Part shown: one piece after another, positions 1 through 11,255 of the stretch
Layout: each line of letters begins with the position of its first letter
Position numbering within the stretch: the first letter of the stretch is position 1
Assembly: GCA_033782935.1 (NCBI GenBank)
Contig: JAWQEG010000001.1
Location: 51,001-115,000, forward strand
Source: Petrolisthes cinctipes
Lineage: Eukaryota > Arthropoda > Malacostraca > Decapoda > Porcellanidae
Length of the DNA: 64,000 nucleotides
Reading direction: 5' to 3'
Notes under the pieces: model-generated
The model's input: only the letters and a program-made list of their open reading frames with translations
Told to the model about the DNA's origin: nothing
Database searches by the model: none
Made by a program: the position numbers and the translations under genes

Positions 1-265
1 TGTAAAGATACAAATAGGTAAGAACATATTATGTACTGTACACATACACTCACACACACACAATTAAACCCAAACACAGTCACTCACTTAGATGGTCAGG
101 TGGCAATCCCTCTCAGCTGGCAACATTGGACACTGGCAACACTGATCTAGGGCTGGTTACCACAGTGTTGCCAACTACAGGATAATCGCCCTACATTTTG
201 GACATTTCAACCTCGCGGCAGAATATCAGTGTTGCCAACTATAGGATAATCGCCCTACATTTTTA

Positions 266-600
266 CAGAATCTGAAAAAAAAATGTTGGGGGTACTATCA
301 AATAAACAAAAAAGAAATATGTTATGAAAATATTATTATATAAACATGTTATGAAAGTACTATTATATAAACAGAAAAAATTATGTTAAAAAATTATTAT
401 ATAAACAAAAAATATATATATTAAGAAAGCATTATTATATAAACAGAAAATAAATATGTTAAGAAAGTATTATTATATAAACAGAAAAGAAATATATATA
501 TAAAGTAATATTAAATACACAGAAAAGAAATATGTTAAGAAAATACTGATAAATAAACAGAAAATAAATATGTTAAGAAAATACTATTAAATAAAATATC
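266..600. repeat. AT-rich minisatellite
   Basis: About eight degenerate units of 35-40 bp built on the pattern ATATGTTAAGAAA then ATTATTATATAAACAG. It is mirrored at about 39140-39480. Upstream, 118-262 holds two tandem copies of a short sequence containing CAGTGTTGCCAACTA. Confidence 0.8.
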
Positions 601-769
601 TATTACCCTCAATTATCATATGTATGTATGTTTATGCATTTAAAAAAATAATGTATGAAATCATTAGAAAAAATGTAGTTAGGGCGCCCTGTGTTGTTCA
701 GCCAATCAGGTGCCGGCTTTTAAGTGACTAACCCCCCCCCCAAAAAAAAAATAATAAATAAATATAAAA

Positions 770-1610
770 AAAGAAGCATAGTTTATCACACACAAAAAAG
801 TTAATCACAAAAAAAAAAAAATTATAATAAGAATGATAATAATAATAAGCATAGTTTATCACACACACAAATGAAAAGGATAGTTTATCACAAAAAAAAA
901 AATAATAATAAGCCTAGTTTATCACACACACAAAAAAGCATAGTTAAAAAAAATTAATAATAATAATAATAATTATAAGCCTAGTTTATCACACACACAC
1001 AAAAAAAGTATAGTTTATCACACACACAAAAAAAGCATAGTTTATCACCAAAAAAGAAGAAGCATAGTTTAACACAAAAATAAAGCATAGTTTATCGCAC
1101 ACAAAAAAAGAAACAGTTTATCACCAAAAAAAAAGAAAAAAGAAGCATAGTTTATATAAAAAAAGAAAGAAACATAATTTATCACCAAAAGGAAAAAGAA
1201 GAAGCATAGTTTATCACAAAAAAAAATAATTATAATAGGCATCGTTTATCACAAAAAAAGCAGCATAATTTATCACCAAAAAAAAAAAAAAAAAAAACAC
1301 ACACACAAGCAGAGTTTATTACAAATTTAAAAAAAGAAGAAGTATAGCTTAACACAAAAAAGAAATAAAAAAAGCATAGTTTATCACCAAAAGAAAAAAG
1401 AAGTATAGTTTATTACCATAAGAAATAATAAACAGTATCACACACACAAAAAAAAAAAAAAGTTTATCACAAAAAGAAAGAAAGAAAGAAACAGTTTATC
1501 ACAAAAAAAAATATATATATAAAACGATACAGTTTATCATAAAAAAAATAAAAAATAAATCATAGTTTATCACCAAAAAAATAAACAGAATCATAGTTTT
1601 TCAGGTGACA
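770..1610. repeat. A-rich minisatellite, core CATAGTTTATCAC
   Basis: More than twenty units of about 30-40 bp share the core AAGCATAGTTTATCAC, followed by variable CA and A tracts. Unit length and A-tract length vary strongly. It is mirrored at about 38135-38990. No coding potential. Confidence 0.85.
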
Positions 1611-1663
1611 GTAGTAAACACAGAAAATGTGTTGTAACGTAAGTAGACTTCCTCAGACTTTTT

Positions 1664-1919
1664 TCCCCGGTCATTTCCTGTACTTTACCACGGTTAGGTC
1701 CCGGTAGTTTGCCCAGGTTAGGTCCCAGTAGTCTGATGTGGTTAGGTTAGGTTAGGTCAGGCTAATGTCAAAATACCCCATCTGAATATGCCCTATCTTG
1801 GAAATGGGGCATTTGTGGAGGAAATGCCATAGAAGAAAATAGTCTTAAAATTGTCTAAATAAGTGGGTAATGAAGGTAGAAAACCCATATGCAATAACGG
1901 TAATTCTTTCAATATTTAC
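1664..1919 (-). mobile_element. MITE-8, incomplete copy
   Basis: Carries the family core in minus orientation: the CCCGGTAGTTTGCCC segments, a short TTAGG run and the GCCCTATCTTGG segment. It ends in CGGTAATTCTTTCAATATTTAC. The opposite terminal repeat is missing. It is mirrored at about 37787-38045. Confidence 0.7.
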
Positions 1920-2102
1920 TGGCTAGGTCAGGTTAGGTCAGATTAATTTCCAAAATATGTTTGTAAAATGGGGAACATCTCTAAAACGGGGCATCTCCCA
2001 GAGAAACACCATAGATGAAAAGTGTGTTAGAATGGTCCAAAATAGTGGTTAATGATACTAAAATATACAATATAGTGAATGAACTACTTCTATACTTTTA
2101 CC

Positions 2103-2108
<6 letters not shown>
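1920..2108 (-). mobile_element. MITE-8 related, second subfamily
   Basis: A diverged relative beginning with a TAGGTCAGG run and containing AAACGGGGCATCTC and GGTCCAAAATAGTGG. It resembles 50941-51240. Both ends are unclear. It runs into an AAT microsatellite (2108-2136), and a second AAT/AAC array follows at 2224-2310. Confidence 0.5.
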
Positions 2109-2136
<28 letters not shown>

Positions 2137-2262
2137 TATTACCTTTCATTATCTTCTTCCATGACCTGGTTAGCACCTGACCAATTCTGTTGACATTACA
2201 TTAGGTTAGGTTAGGTTTACTGAATAATAATAATGATAATAATAATAATAATAATCATAATG

Positions 2263-2302
<40 letters not shown>

Positions 2303-2530
2303 TAATAATAATAAAATACCATTGAAGAAAAGTGTCTTAGAATGTTATAAATTAGCGAGAAAAAAAGGTAAAAACTTTGTATTAAAAAACAGTAATAGAA
2401 TAGATTAAAATAATAATAATAATAATAACATATACATACATACATATAGTCTATTTTCACTGATTTACATAACAAAAAAATATTGAGAGAGAGAGAGAGA
2501 GAGAGAGAAAACTAATAAAATAATGGGTAC

Positions 2531-2808
2531 GGTATCTATTGAAAGAATTAATGTTTTGTAGCAGTGTTGCCAGATCCGGCTAGGTCCCAAAATTTTGCCC
2601 CGGTCACTTCCTGTACTTTACCACGGTTATTTCCCAGTAGTTTGCCCATGTTAGGTCCCGGTAGTTTGCCCAGGTTAAGTTAGGTTAGGTTACGTTAGGT
2701 TAGGTCAGGTCAGATTAGGTCAGGTCAGGTTTGGTTAGGTCAGGTTAGGTAAGGTCAGGTTAGGTAAGGTCAGGTTAGGTCAGGTCAGGTCAGGTAAGGT
2801 AAGGATAT
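2531..2808 (-). mobile_element. MITE-8 copy with telomere-like pentamer array
   Basis: Begins with the family terminal repeat GGTATCTATTGAAAGAATTA. It has the CAGTGTTGCCAGATC segment and then a run of about 135 bp of TTAGG, TCAGG and TAAGG pentamers (about 2672-2808). The second terminal repeat is absent. The mirror copy at 36510-37121 has a pentamer array of about 470 bp. Confidence 0.75.
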
Positions 2809-3057
2809 GAATTTGTTGGCTCTATCTTTGTTTCAATTATTAATGAGTTTGAAATATAGTTGAATGGTGGTAAGTTGTATAAAGCAAATATAAGAACCTA
2901 AGAAGTATAAGACTGACTCTGGAGAAAAAAGTGTCTACAGCAACAAGAAGTGGACTAAAACAAAGGAAGAAGTTACCATCCCAGGATCAGCTGATTAATG
3001 AAACATGACTGAAGGAGGAAGGGGATAACAGATGTAAACAAGTAGAGGAGGAAGCTC

Positions 3058-4076
3058 AAGGTTTGTCCAGACTGCAACAACTCTGATGCTGCATTTTGGT
3101 GTGGTCTTTGTGAATTCTGGCATCATATTAAGTGTGAAGGAGTATCAAGGGAAGTACTGTATATATAACTTTTTAAACAGGAGTGATGCTAGTAAACTAC
3201 ACTGGTATTACAATAAGTGTGATAATGTTGCTGTCAAGGTCCTGAGTCACATTTACAAAGCTGGAAAAGAGACAAGATGTAGTGGAAACAAAGATGAAAA
3301 GGAGACAACTGCCAAGCTTCTTGTTTTAGAGAATGAGATAGCAGTAGTAAAGGGCAGAATTAGCACAGAAATGGATGAAGTGAAAGAGAAATTGGAAGTA
3401 CAAAAAGTGTTGGAACTAGGAAAGTTGGATAAGTTTCAAGAGGTTCAGAAGGATATTAATGATATAAAAGGTAAGTTACTTGAAGAAGTTAAGGAGAAAG
3501 TTTGCATTGAGGTGAAGAATGATTTAGTATAATCCTGCAAAGATGTTGTGAAGGAGGAGACCCAAAATATTTGCAACTCACATAGTGTTACAAAAGTAAG
3601 CAAAAGTGTGATTGCAGAGGAGACAGTGGAACAAGTGAAGGATATGTTACACAGAGAGAATAATATAGTACTGCACAGAATGCCGGAAGAAATGATAAGT
3701 GGATTTAACATGGAGGAGAGAGAAGACAAGATGAGACATGATAAACTAATGTTTAAAGAGATTTGTGGAGAGCTGAACCTAAATTGTTTTGATAGTGAAG
3801 ATGAGGATCATGAAAAACTTGTATAAACTAAAGAATGTTAAGGAACTTTTATTCAGGAATGTGTCAGTGTATCATGATGTGACGAGAGAGGAACGGGAAT
3901 AAGAAAAGGAACTAAGGAAACAGGCCAAAGAGAAGAGTGAGGAGGAGAAGGATGTGGTAAGAGGGAAGCCATGGAAGCGGTATCTACTGTGTGTAAAGAG
4001 AAACCAAGAGGAAAATATCCAGTAAAGATAAGGCAGAATGGAGAAAAGATTAAGTCTCAAAATAAGATACATGTGA
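3058..4076 (+). pseudogene. LINE-A1 ORF1 (PHD-like zinc finger, coiled coil, RRM-like), decayed
   Basis: Remnant of the first ORF of a CR1/L2-like LINE, normally a nucleic-acid chaperone that coats LINE RNA. At 3058-3165 one frame reads C-x2-C, FWC-x2-C and WHHIKC, a PHD-like zinc finger, and ends in a stop at 3166. The sequence then shifts to the frame of 3170-3529, whose second half is a charged coiled coil (ENEIAVVKGRISTEMDEV...). A stop at 3530 is followed in the same frame by an ENNIVLHRMPEE segment, typical of the RRM-like part of LINE ORF1. Past a further stop comes YHDVTREERE, also an ORF1 hallmark. The frameshift and several stops mean it is dead. The flanking LINE ORF2 and the mirror copy support the reading. 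Confidence 0.75.
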
Positions 4077-4337
4077 TGTTTAGTAATGTTGATACTTTTA
4101 CATGTGACAACTTGAGGTAAGAATAGGAAATATGAGAGTGAAACCCCATGTGATAATAATACTGGAGGTGAAGCCAAAGAACTATAGATATGAAAAGAGT
4201 ATTGTAGAGTTTAATATCAAGGGATACAAATTATTAGGAACAAATATATCTGAAGAAAGCTGTGGGAGAGGTTTGTTAATGTATGTGAAACATGGGGTGT
4301 CCTATAGTATTGAGGAAGGTGGTGATTTATGTGAATA

Positions 4338-4951
4338 CAGGCAATTCTCATTTTACACTGGCATTATGTATGTGAAATAGTGTGTGTGTAATGAATGTAT
4401 GTACTGTATACACTTATTGTACACTATATTACACACCCAATATACAAGTGTACTATACAATGAGGGTTTTCTGTACACAGTTTCATTACACACATTACAT
4501 TACACACCCAATATACAAGTGTACTATACAATGAGGGTTTTCTGTACACAGTTTCATTACACACCCAATATACAAGTGTACTGTACAATGAGGGTTTTCT
4601 GTACACAGTTTCATTACACACATTACATTACACACCCAATATACAAGTGTACTGTACAATGAGGGTTTTCTGTACACAGTTTCATTACACACATTACATT
4701 ACACACCCAATATACAAGTGTACTATACAATGAGGGTTTTCTGTACACAGTTTCATTACACACATTACATTACACACCCAATATACAAGTGTACTGTACA
4801 ATGAGGGTTTTCTGTACACAGTTTCATTACACACATTACATTACACACCCAATATACAAGTGTACTGTACAATGAGGGTTTTCTGTACACAGTTTCATTA
4901 CACACACTACATTACACACCCAATATACAAGTGTAAAATGAGAATTGTCTG
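4338..4951. mobile_element. MITE-V: TA-flanked MITE with internal tandem repeats
   Basis: The terminal repeats are CAGGCAATTCTCATTTTAC and its near complement, flanked by TA on both sides (4336-4337, 4952-4953). The interior is six to seven tandem units of about 55-70 bp containing AATATACAAGTGTACTGTAC and GAGGGTTTTCTGTACACAG. It sits inside the endonuclease region of LINE-A1. The mirror copy (34698-34970) has far fewer units: 273 bp against 614 bp. Confidence 0.85.
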
Positions 4952-5235
4952 TATATAAAAGTGAATATAAAAGGTACAGAGGACTTATTGCTCACAGCTG
5001 TATACAGGAGTCCAAATAGCACCACTGAGAATAACAACAGGTTATTGGATCTACAACAAGAAATAGGTGAACAAAGAACGAAACACAAAATAGATATAGG
5101 CGATTTTAATTTGCCTAACATAAACTGGACAACAGGCACAGCATCCAGCAGAGACCAATACAGTCAGAGTTTTATAGAAAAAATAAGAGATTGTTTCTTT
5201 GTGCAACATAACAAGATGTAGAGGGAGTGAAAAGT

Positions 5236-5427
5236 GGATTTTTTTTTTTTTTTTCTATACCTCAACCTCGGGGCTGTAGGGTGTCAGTAGCCCGTGACTC
5301 TTGTGAGGCCCCGAGATTATTGGGTGTCGCACTAGATGAGACAATGGAGCTTCATGGTGGTGATGTTGGTACCGTAGCTTCTCTTCTGTCCCACTAGATG
5401 ACCCACACCTTATTTATACACGTCACT
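5236..5427 (-). mobile_element. SINE-like poly(A) retroposon
   Basis: In minus orientation the sequence ends in an A tract, seen as the T run at 5239-5257. The body contains CTACAGCCCCGAGGTTGAGG and GCCTCACAAGAGTCACGGG. It interrupts the LINE-A1 endonuclease between KVDF and FTDDD. No ORF, and no A/B box could be assigned with confidence. A mirror copy lies at 34262-34458. Confidence 0.6.
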
Positions 5428-6210
5428 TGTGTTTACTGACGATGACGTAAGAGTAGAGGGGATTGAAGTAGACAACCCCCTCGGAAAAAGTGATCATGCC
5501 TGCATAACTTTTCATTGTGATATAGAACCACAGATAAGGAAGACAAAGAAAAAGGTGTATTTATATGAAAGAGGAAATTATTTAGAAATGAAGGAGAAAC
5601 TAAATATAGACTGGAAAGACCACTTGAATACTGAAGACATCGATGACATGTGGAATAGATTTATAACTAAATTGTAGGAAGTTATCAGTGATTGTATACC
5701 ATGCAGAATGTTTAAGGAAAGGGAATCAAGGAAAACCTTAAACAGTGAATTTACCCATGAATAGGAAACTGAGGGCAAAGATTAAGAAAAAGCAAAGGAA
5801 CGATTGAGGAAAATGGCAGAAAGAAATAACAGACAGTGGGAATAGGGAATATCAGAGAGTGCAATGTTGAGTACAGACATTTAAATAACCAAGTAAGGAA
5901 AGAAACTAGGAGAGAAGTTAAAGCAAAGGAACAAACAATACCACAAAATGTAAAAAGCAATCCAAAGATATTCTGGAAGTACGTTAAGTCTAAGACGAAG
6001 ACAGTATCTGGGATCACAGAATTATATATGGGAGGTGACAAAAATAACAACACAACGAGTGACAAGGAGAAGGCACAAGAGTTAGCAGAGTTTTTTTTCA
6101 TCAGTATTTATGAACGAACCGCAAGGAGCTGTGCCAGAATTGAAAGTGACACAAGAAAAACCATTGTCAATTATGGAAATATCAAGGGAAGATAATATAT
6201 AATAATAATT

Positions 6211-6460
6211 GAGGCGTCTATTTCCATAACGAGATAAACACCACCTCTGGTGAAATTGAGTTAGCACTGTCTTCCCCCCCTAGTAAACATCTACAATTTA
6301 CGTGGTGAAGTCCATATCCCCTTTTGGAGTTTCTAATAAGGCTTAAAATGAAGTATAAATAGAGAGATTATAACCTTTTGTACACAGATGTTAAACTTTA
6401 AACCCATTTTTCTCAAAACTTGAATTGTGTCGCTTATCTCGTTATGTAATTAGACGCCTC
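6211..6460. mobile_element. 250-bp MITE
   Basis: The inverted termini GAGGCGTCTATTTCCATAAC and GTTATGTAATTAGACGCCTC extend to about 27 bp with few mismatches. It is inserted in the linker of LINE-A1. The mirror copy at 33231-33480 has the same length. Target duplication not clear. Confidence 0.85.
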
Positions 6461-6687
6461 GTATACTGAAAACACTGAAAAAGTTAAAGCGTAATAAATC
6501 CCCCTGACCAGACACACTCCACCTAAGAGTTATATTGGAAGTTGCTGAGGTGCTGGTGGAACCACTGTGGATTATTTTTAACAACTCTTTGGAAAGATAT
6601 CAAGTTCCCCAGGAGTGGAAAACAGCAAATATTACTGCAATATTTAAAAAGGGGAGATATAAGAGTGACCCCAGTAACTACAGACCA

Positions 6688-6816
6688 CAACCACACTCAC
6701 CAACAACACAACATACACTCTCTGAGGGCACTGTGGGAAAGCCCGGTTCAGGCCATGACCTTCCTCAGGAGCTCAGGGGGGCTGCTCGGCTAGACACCTT
6801 GAGGAACTTCAACAAC
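6688..6816 (+). mobile_element. LINE-C 3' fragment with 12-bp target duplication
   Basis: A 129-bp insert reads in one frame as HTHQQHN, LRALWESPVQAM and FLRSSGGLL and ends in an AAC-repeat tail. It is flanked by a perfect 12-bp duplication, AACTACAGACCA (6676-6687 and 6817-6828), which is LINE-A1 coding sequence (NYRP). This is the signature of target-primed reverse transcription of a severely 5'-truncated LINE. Fuller relatives lie at 47334-47826 and 62086-62420. Confidence 0.85.
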
Positions 6817-7011
6817 AACTACAGACCAGTATCATAAAGCACATGTCAGGTAACAACTTGTTCAGCAAAAAACAGTATGGTTTCTTACCAGGGAGGTCAA
6901 CAGTATTGCAGCTGATATAAGTATTGATAAGTGGACTGAGTCTATAGATAGAGGATGGGTAGTGGATGTGGCTTATTGTGATCTAAGGAAAGCATTTGAT
7001 ACAGTCCCCCA

Positions 7012-7339
7012 CAGTTAATTCTCATTTTACACTTGTATATTGGGTGTGTAATGAAACTGTGTACAAAAAACCCTCATTGTACAGTACACTTGTATATTGG
7101 ATGTGTAATGTAGTGTGTGTAATGAAACAGTGTACAGAAAACCCTCATTGTACAGTACACTGGTATTATGGGTGTGTAATGTAATGTGTGTAATGAAACT
7201 GTGTATAGAAAACCCTCATTGTACAGTACACTGGTATTATGGGTGTTTAATATAGTGTACAATAAGTGTTTACAGTACATACATTCATTACACACACTAT
7301 TTCACATACATCATCCCAGTGTAAAATGAGAATTAACTG
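7012..7339. mobile_element. MITE-V, second copy at a LINE-LINE junction
   Basis: The termini CAGTTAATTCTCATTTTACAC and complement match the MITE at 4338 and carry the same kind of internal units. It separates LINE-A1 (cut in the RT palm) from LINE-A2 (starting at its pre-RT linker). No matching TA flanks are seen, so recombination between two MITE copies may have made the junction. Confidence 0.75.
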
Positions 7340-8341
7340 AACTTGCCAATGAACAGGAAGCTATGGAACAAGATAAAGAGGAAGCAAAGATTATGGGAAC
7401 AAATGAACAAACTTGAAAATTCTGAAAACTATATGGAGAAGAGTCAGTATGCTGAAATCAGTAAAGAATATAGGAGAGTAGAGTTAACAATCAGGTGAGA
7501 AGAGAAACAAGAAAAGCAGTGAAGAACAAGGAACTGGAAGTTGCTACACTTGTAAAAGAAAACCCGAAGGTTTTTTGGAAATATGTTCAGTCAAAAATTA
7601 ACACCAAAGGCATGATATCAGAATTGTATACAGACCACCATAAAGCAGAGATCACAGTAAGTGACAGAGAAAAAGCAAAGGTTCTCTCTAGACAATTTGC
7701 CAATGTGTTTGTCACTGAATCTGATGGAGACTCTCCAAGGGGAAGAGTGCAGGTAGTACCACCTCTGCAAAGTCTTAACATTACCAAGGAGAAAATTCAG
7801 AAGGTAATACAGAAAATGAAGAAGGATAAATCACCAGGACCAGATGGGATACACCCAAGGATAGTGAAGGAGATAATGAAGGAGATCTTAGAGCCACTGG
7901 TTATTTTCTTTGAATGCTCGTTAAGCACACAGCAATTGCCCACTGATTGGAAGATTGCAAATATCACAGCAATATTTAAAAAAGGTGATAAAAGGGACCC
8001 GGGAAATGATAGACCTGTGAGTCTGACAAACATTATATGTAAATGTATGGAGACACTAATTAGAGAGGAGATGATGGCTCACTTGAGGAAATACAACTTG
8101 CTCAGTGATAAACAGTACGGCTTTATACCAGGGAGATCTACTGTATTACAACTTATAAAGGTGTTGGATGAGTGGACGAAGGCTTTAGATCAAGGGAATT
8201 CTGTACATGTAATTTATTGTGATTTTATGAAGGCTTTTGATAGAGTTCCACATAAAAGGTTATTGGAAAAGATCTCCTGCTGTGGTATAGAAGGCAATTA
8301 TTTGGACTGGATTAAGGCATTCTTAGGTAATAGAAATCAAA

Positions 8342-9943
8342 GAGCCCTACATGGAGTAGGGCTCATCAGTCTAGAATAGGTGCTGTGGAAATGAGTTACT
8401 TGAGAGGAGCATGTGGACTTACTAGGTGGGATGGAGAAAGTAATGAGTGTGTATACGAGAGATGTGGTATGAGTGAGAAGGCAATTGGCATTGAGTGTGG
8501 AGTGGTTGAGAGAGTGAAACGTAATACATTGAGATGGTTTGGACATGTACAGTGGGATCTCGCATCTAGCGAGTAATTGGTGCCAAAAAAACGGCGCTAG
8601 ATGTGAATTCGCTAGATGCGAATACATAAACTAATGAGGAAAATTATAATAGGTGAGGTGAAAATTGCCGATCTTCATTTTATTTACTTTATTTTCGCCT
8701 ATAACATTTTAATTTCCATTTAAATAAACACAAAGTGATGCACAATATATAACAAAGAAAAAATTATGAGTGGTATTGTAATTTGAGTGATAAAGTGTGT
8801 AAGTGTGACGAATGTCCATTTGGTGGAGGGATGGACGGACTGGCAGCCACCTCCTCACTCAAGCAACCTCTCCCTTCCCCTCCCCTCCTCCCTTGTCCAT
8901 GTTACCACCACCACCCTCGCCCTCCTCACCACTGTTCACGCTCTCTCGCCTGCCAAATGGGAATTTTTTTTTTTAATTTATTATCTATATTTTATATACT
9001 TTTGTCTATGATATCGCATAATTTTCATTATGTTGTACACAAAGTGATACACAACATGAATTCAAGAAGAAATAATTAAATACAGGATTCACTATTTACT
9101 CGTGAGTAATGAATGAAGTGACGAACTGCTGGTATCTGAGGCGAAGGGACAGGCTAGTGCAGCGTGCCACAGCCTCCCTCCTCACTTGTCTCCCGCTCAC
9201 CACCACTCTCTCCCGCCTCTCTTGATGCTTTAATTAATTTTGTAATTCTTTCATCTGCATTCTCCTCCTCACGCTTAAGGTCGGAGCGGGTCAAGAGAGG
9301 TCTCGCATGTGCGCGACAAAGACGGAGACTGAGTTTTTAAATTGGGGAAGGACTAGGAGTAGCCGACTGGCCGCGTGGGTGGTGACGTGACGTCACACGA
9401 TAAACAAAATACAGGTAGCCGCCATGGCGGTAAATCTGCCGCCCTCGAATTTTATTATTATTATTTTTTAATTTTCTTACATATTTATTTCGCCAGATGG
9501 GAATTTTGTTTGCTAGAAACGAATATGGGTAGAGGTTGTATGGTGTCGCCAGATACGAATTCGCAAGTTGAGAACTCGCTAGATGCGAGATCCCACTGTA
9601 GAGAGAATGTAAAGTGAGGAGTTTGTAAAAAAGGTGTATGGAAGTGAAGTTGTGGCACCTGGTGTGAGAGGCAGACCTCCGGTTAGATGGCAGAACAGAG
9701 TGGAAGAGTATGTAAAGGAGAGAAACATGTGGGACAGAGGAGGGCTTGAACAAGTAAGGAGGGAGTGTTGGAACAGAGTGGAAGAGTATGTAAAGGAGAG
9801 AAACGTGAGAAGCAGAGTAGGGCTTGAACAAGTAAGGAGGGAGTGTTGGAACAGAGAGAACTGGAGGCACTTCTGCCGTGGCCACCCCCTTGGGGGGAGT
9901 TCATGGAGGCAACGAGGCATCAGAGCTATAGATAGATACATAG
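8342..9943 (+). mobile_element. LINE-B 3' fragment inserted in LINE-A2
   Basis: The 5'-truncated end of another LINE, starting in MSYLRGACGL (8391 on) and ending with GRPPVRWQNRVEEY, FCRGHPLGGSS and a TAGA-repeat tail near 9925-9940. It interrupts LINE-A2 between RNQR and NGEAMEW. The fragment is itself split by the 1.05-kb MITE at 8550-9598 and contains a tandem duplication of about 78 bp of its RVEEYVKERN region (about 9692-9848). Confidence 0.85.
8550..9598. mobile_element. Pogo/Tigger-like non-autonomous element, 1,049 bp
   Basis: Perfect terminal inverted repeats of at least 24 bp starting CAGTGGGATCTCGCATC, with TA on both sides (8548-8549, 9599-9600). Related motifs (CGCTAGATGCGAAT, CGCCAGATGGGAAT) recur under the ends. 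CAG termini with a TA duplication are known for the pogo/Tigger branch of Tc1/mariner; the assignment is inference because there is no transposase ORF. The mirror copy is 30161-31158. Confidence 0.85.
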
Positions 9944-10241
9944 AATAGTGAATGGAGAGGCTATGGAATGGAGTGATGTGGTCAGTGGGGTACCTCAGGG
10001 CTCAGTCTTGGGACCATTACTATTTGTTGTTTATATCAATGACCTGCCTAGTTGTGTTGTGATGGAAACAAAAGTGATATATATTTGTATGCTGATGACA
10101 CTAAAATTTTTAGAACTATGGCAAATGATGATGACCATATAAAACTCCAAGAAGATTTAGAAGATATGAAACATTGGACAGAAAAATGGTTATTGAGTTT
10201 TCATTCAGATAAGACGAGGTAAATGAGAATTGGTGTATCTG

Positions 10242-10272
<31 letters not shown>

Positions 10273-10881
10273 TATCATCTTGAAAATGTAATAGAAAGGT
10301 CAAGAGCTGAAAAGGATATTGGAGTAATTATTGACGACATATTGAAATTTTCAGAAAATCTCTCAGAGAAAATAAACAAAGGTAACAAGATTGTTGGCAT
10401 TATAAGAAGAACTTTCACCAGCTTAAATGCAGAAATGTTTAAATATCTTTTCATTGCTCTTCTCCGCCCTCATCTGGAATACGCAAATCAGGTGTGGAAT
10501 CCCTATCTTTTTAAGGACATTGAGGCAGTTGAAAATGTCCAAAGAAGAGCAACTAAACTCCTGCCCAATATGAAGAACTTGTCATATGAGGAGAGGCTAA
10601 AAAACATTTAATCTACCAACACTGTCATATAGAAGATGGAGAGGCGACATGATTGAAACATTTAATTTTATCAATGGACTGTATGACAAGGAATGCAGCG
10701 AGAAAGCTTTTCAAGAACGGGAAGAGAGTATTACACGAGGAAATTCTAGAAAATTATTTAAACCAAGATCACGAATGAACTTGAGGAAATACTCTTTTCT
10801 CTGCAGAGTAATAGATATGTGGAACTCTCTGCCAGAGTGGGTCATAAACCAGAAATCAGTGGTTTCATTTGAAAAACAATT

Positions 10882-11210
10882 GGTAAATATTGAAAGAATT
10901 ACCGTTATTGTGTGCGGTTTTTCTCCCTTCATTACCCACTTATTTAGACCATTCTAAGACTATTTTCTTCTATGGCATTTCCTCCACAAATGCCCTATTT
11001 CCAAGATAGGGCATATTCAAATGGGGCATTTTGAAATTAGCCTGACCTTACCTGACCTAACCTAGACCACAGCAAACTACCGGGACCTAACCTGGGCAAA
11101 CTACCGGGAAATAACCGCGGTAAAGTACAGGAAATGACCGGGGCTAAATACGGGGATCTAGCCGGATCTGGCAACACTGCTACAAAACGGTAATTCTTCC
11201 AATAAATACC
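10882..11210 (+). mobile_element. MITE-8, complete copy with 8-bp target duplication
   Basis: Termini GGTAAATATTGAAAGAATTA and its near complement. The flanks are a perfect 8-bp duplication, AAACAATT (10874-10881, 11211-11218), inside LINE-A2 between the codons for FEKQL and DKFW. The core holds the GCCCTATTTCC segments, a CCTTACCTGACCTAACC run and CTGGCAACACTG. It was present before the palindrome formed, since the mirror copy 28558-28886 is also 329 bp with the same duplication. Confidence 0.92.
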
Positions 11211-11255
11211 AAACAATTAGATAAGTTTTGGGACAATCAAGAACAAAAATACTTC

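Larger units (their letters stand above)
4077..7011 (+). pseudogene. LINE-A1 ORF2 (APE endonuclease + reverse transcriptase), fragmented
   Basis: The endonuclease starts with FSNVDTFTCDNL, ILEVKPKN and GYKLLGTN (4077-4337). It resumes after a MITE with YRSPNSTTENN and GDFNLPNINW (4954-5220), then FTDDDVRVEG and GKSDHACITF (5428-5677). The linker follows (5740-6200; PKIFWKYVKSK). The RT part starts at 6461 and includes WKTANITAIFKKG, QYGFLPGRST, and AYCDLRKAFDTVPH up to 7011, which holds the first catalytic Asp. It is interrupted by 4338-4951, 5236-5427, 6211-6460 and 6688-6816. Many stops and frameshifts are present. The RT palm is cut at the MITE at 7012, beyond which a different LINE copy starts at its pre-RT linker. 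The CR1/L2-like clade is my inference from the RT motifs. Confidence 0.8.

Noticed and set aside
2206..2475. Tyrosine-rich ORF on the minus strand
   Set aside because: It is translation of AAT/TAT microsatellites and AT-rich flanks with no domain or conserved pattern.
9337..9885. Ser/Pro-rich 182-codon minus ORF and its mirror at 29874-30371
   Set aside because: Antisense shadow of LINE-B coding sequence and the nested pogo-like MITE.
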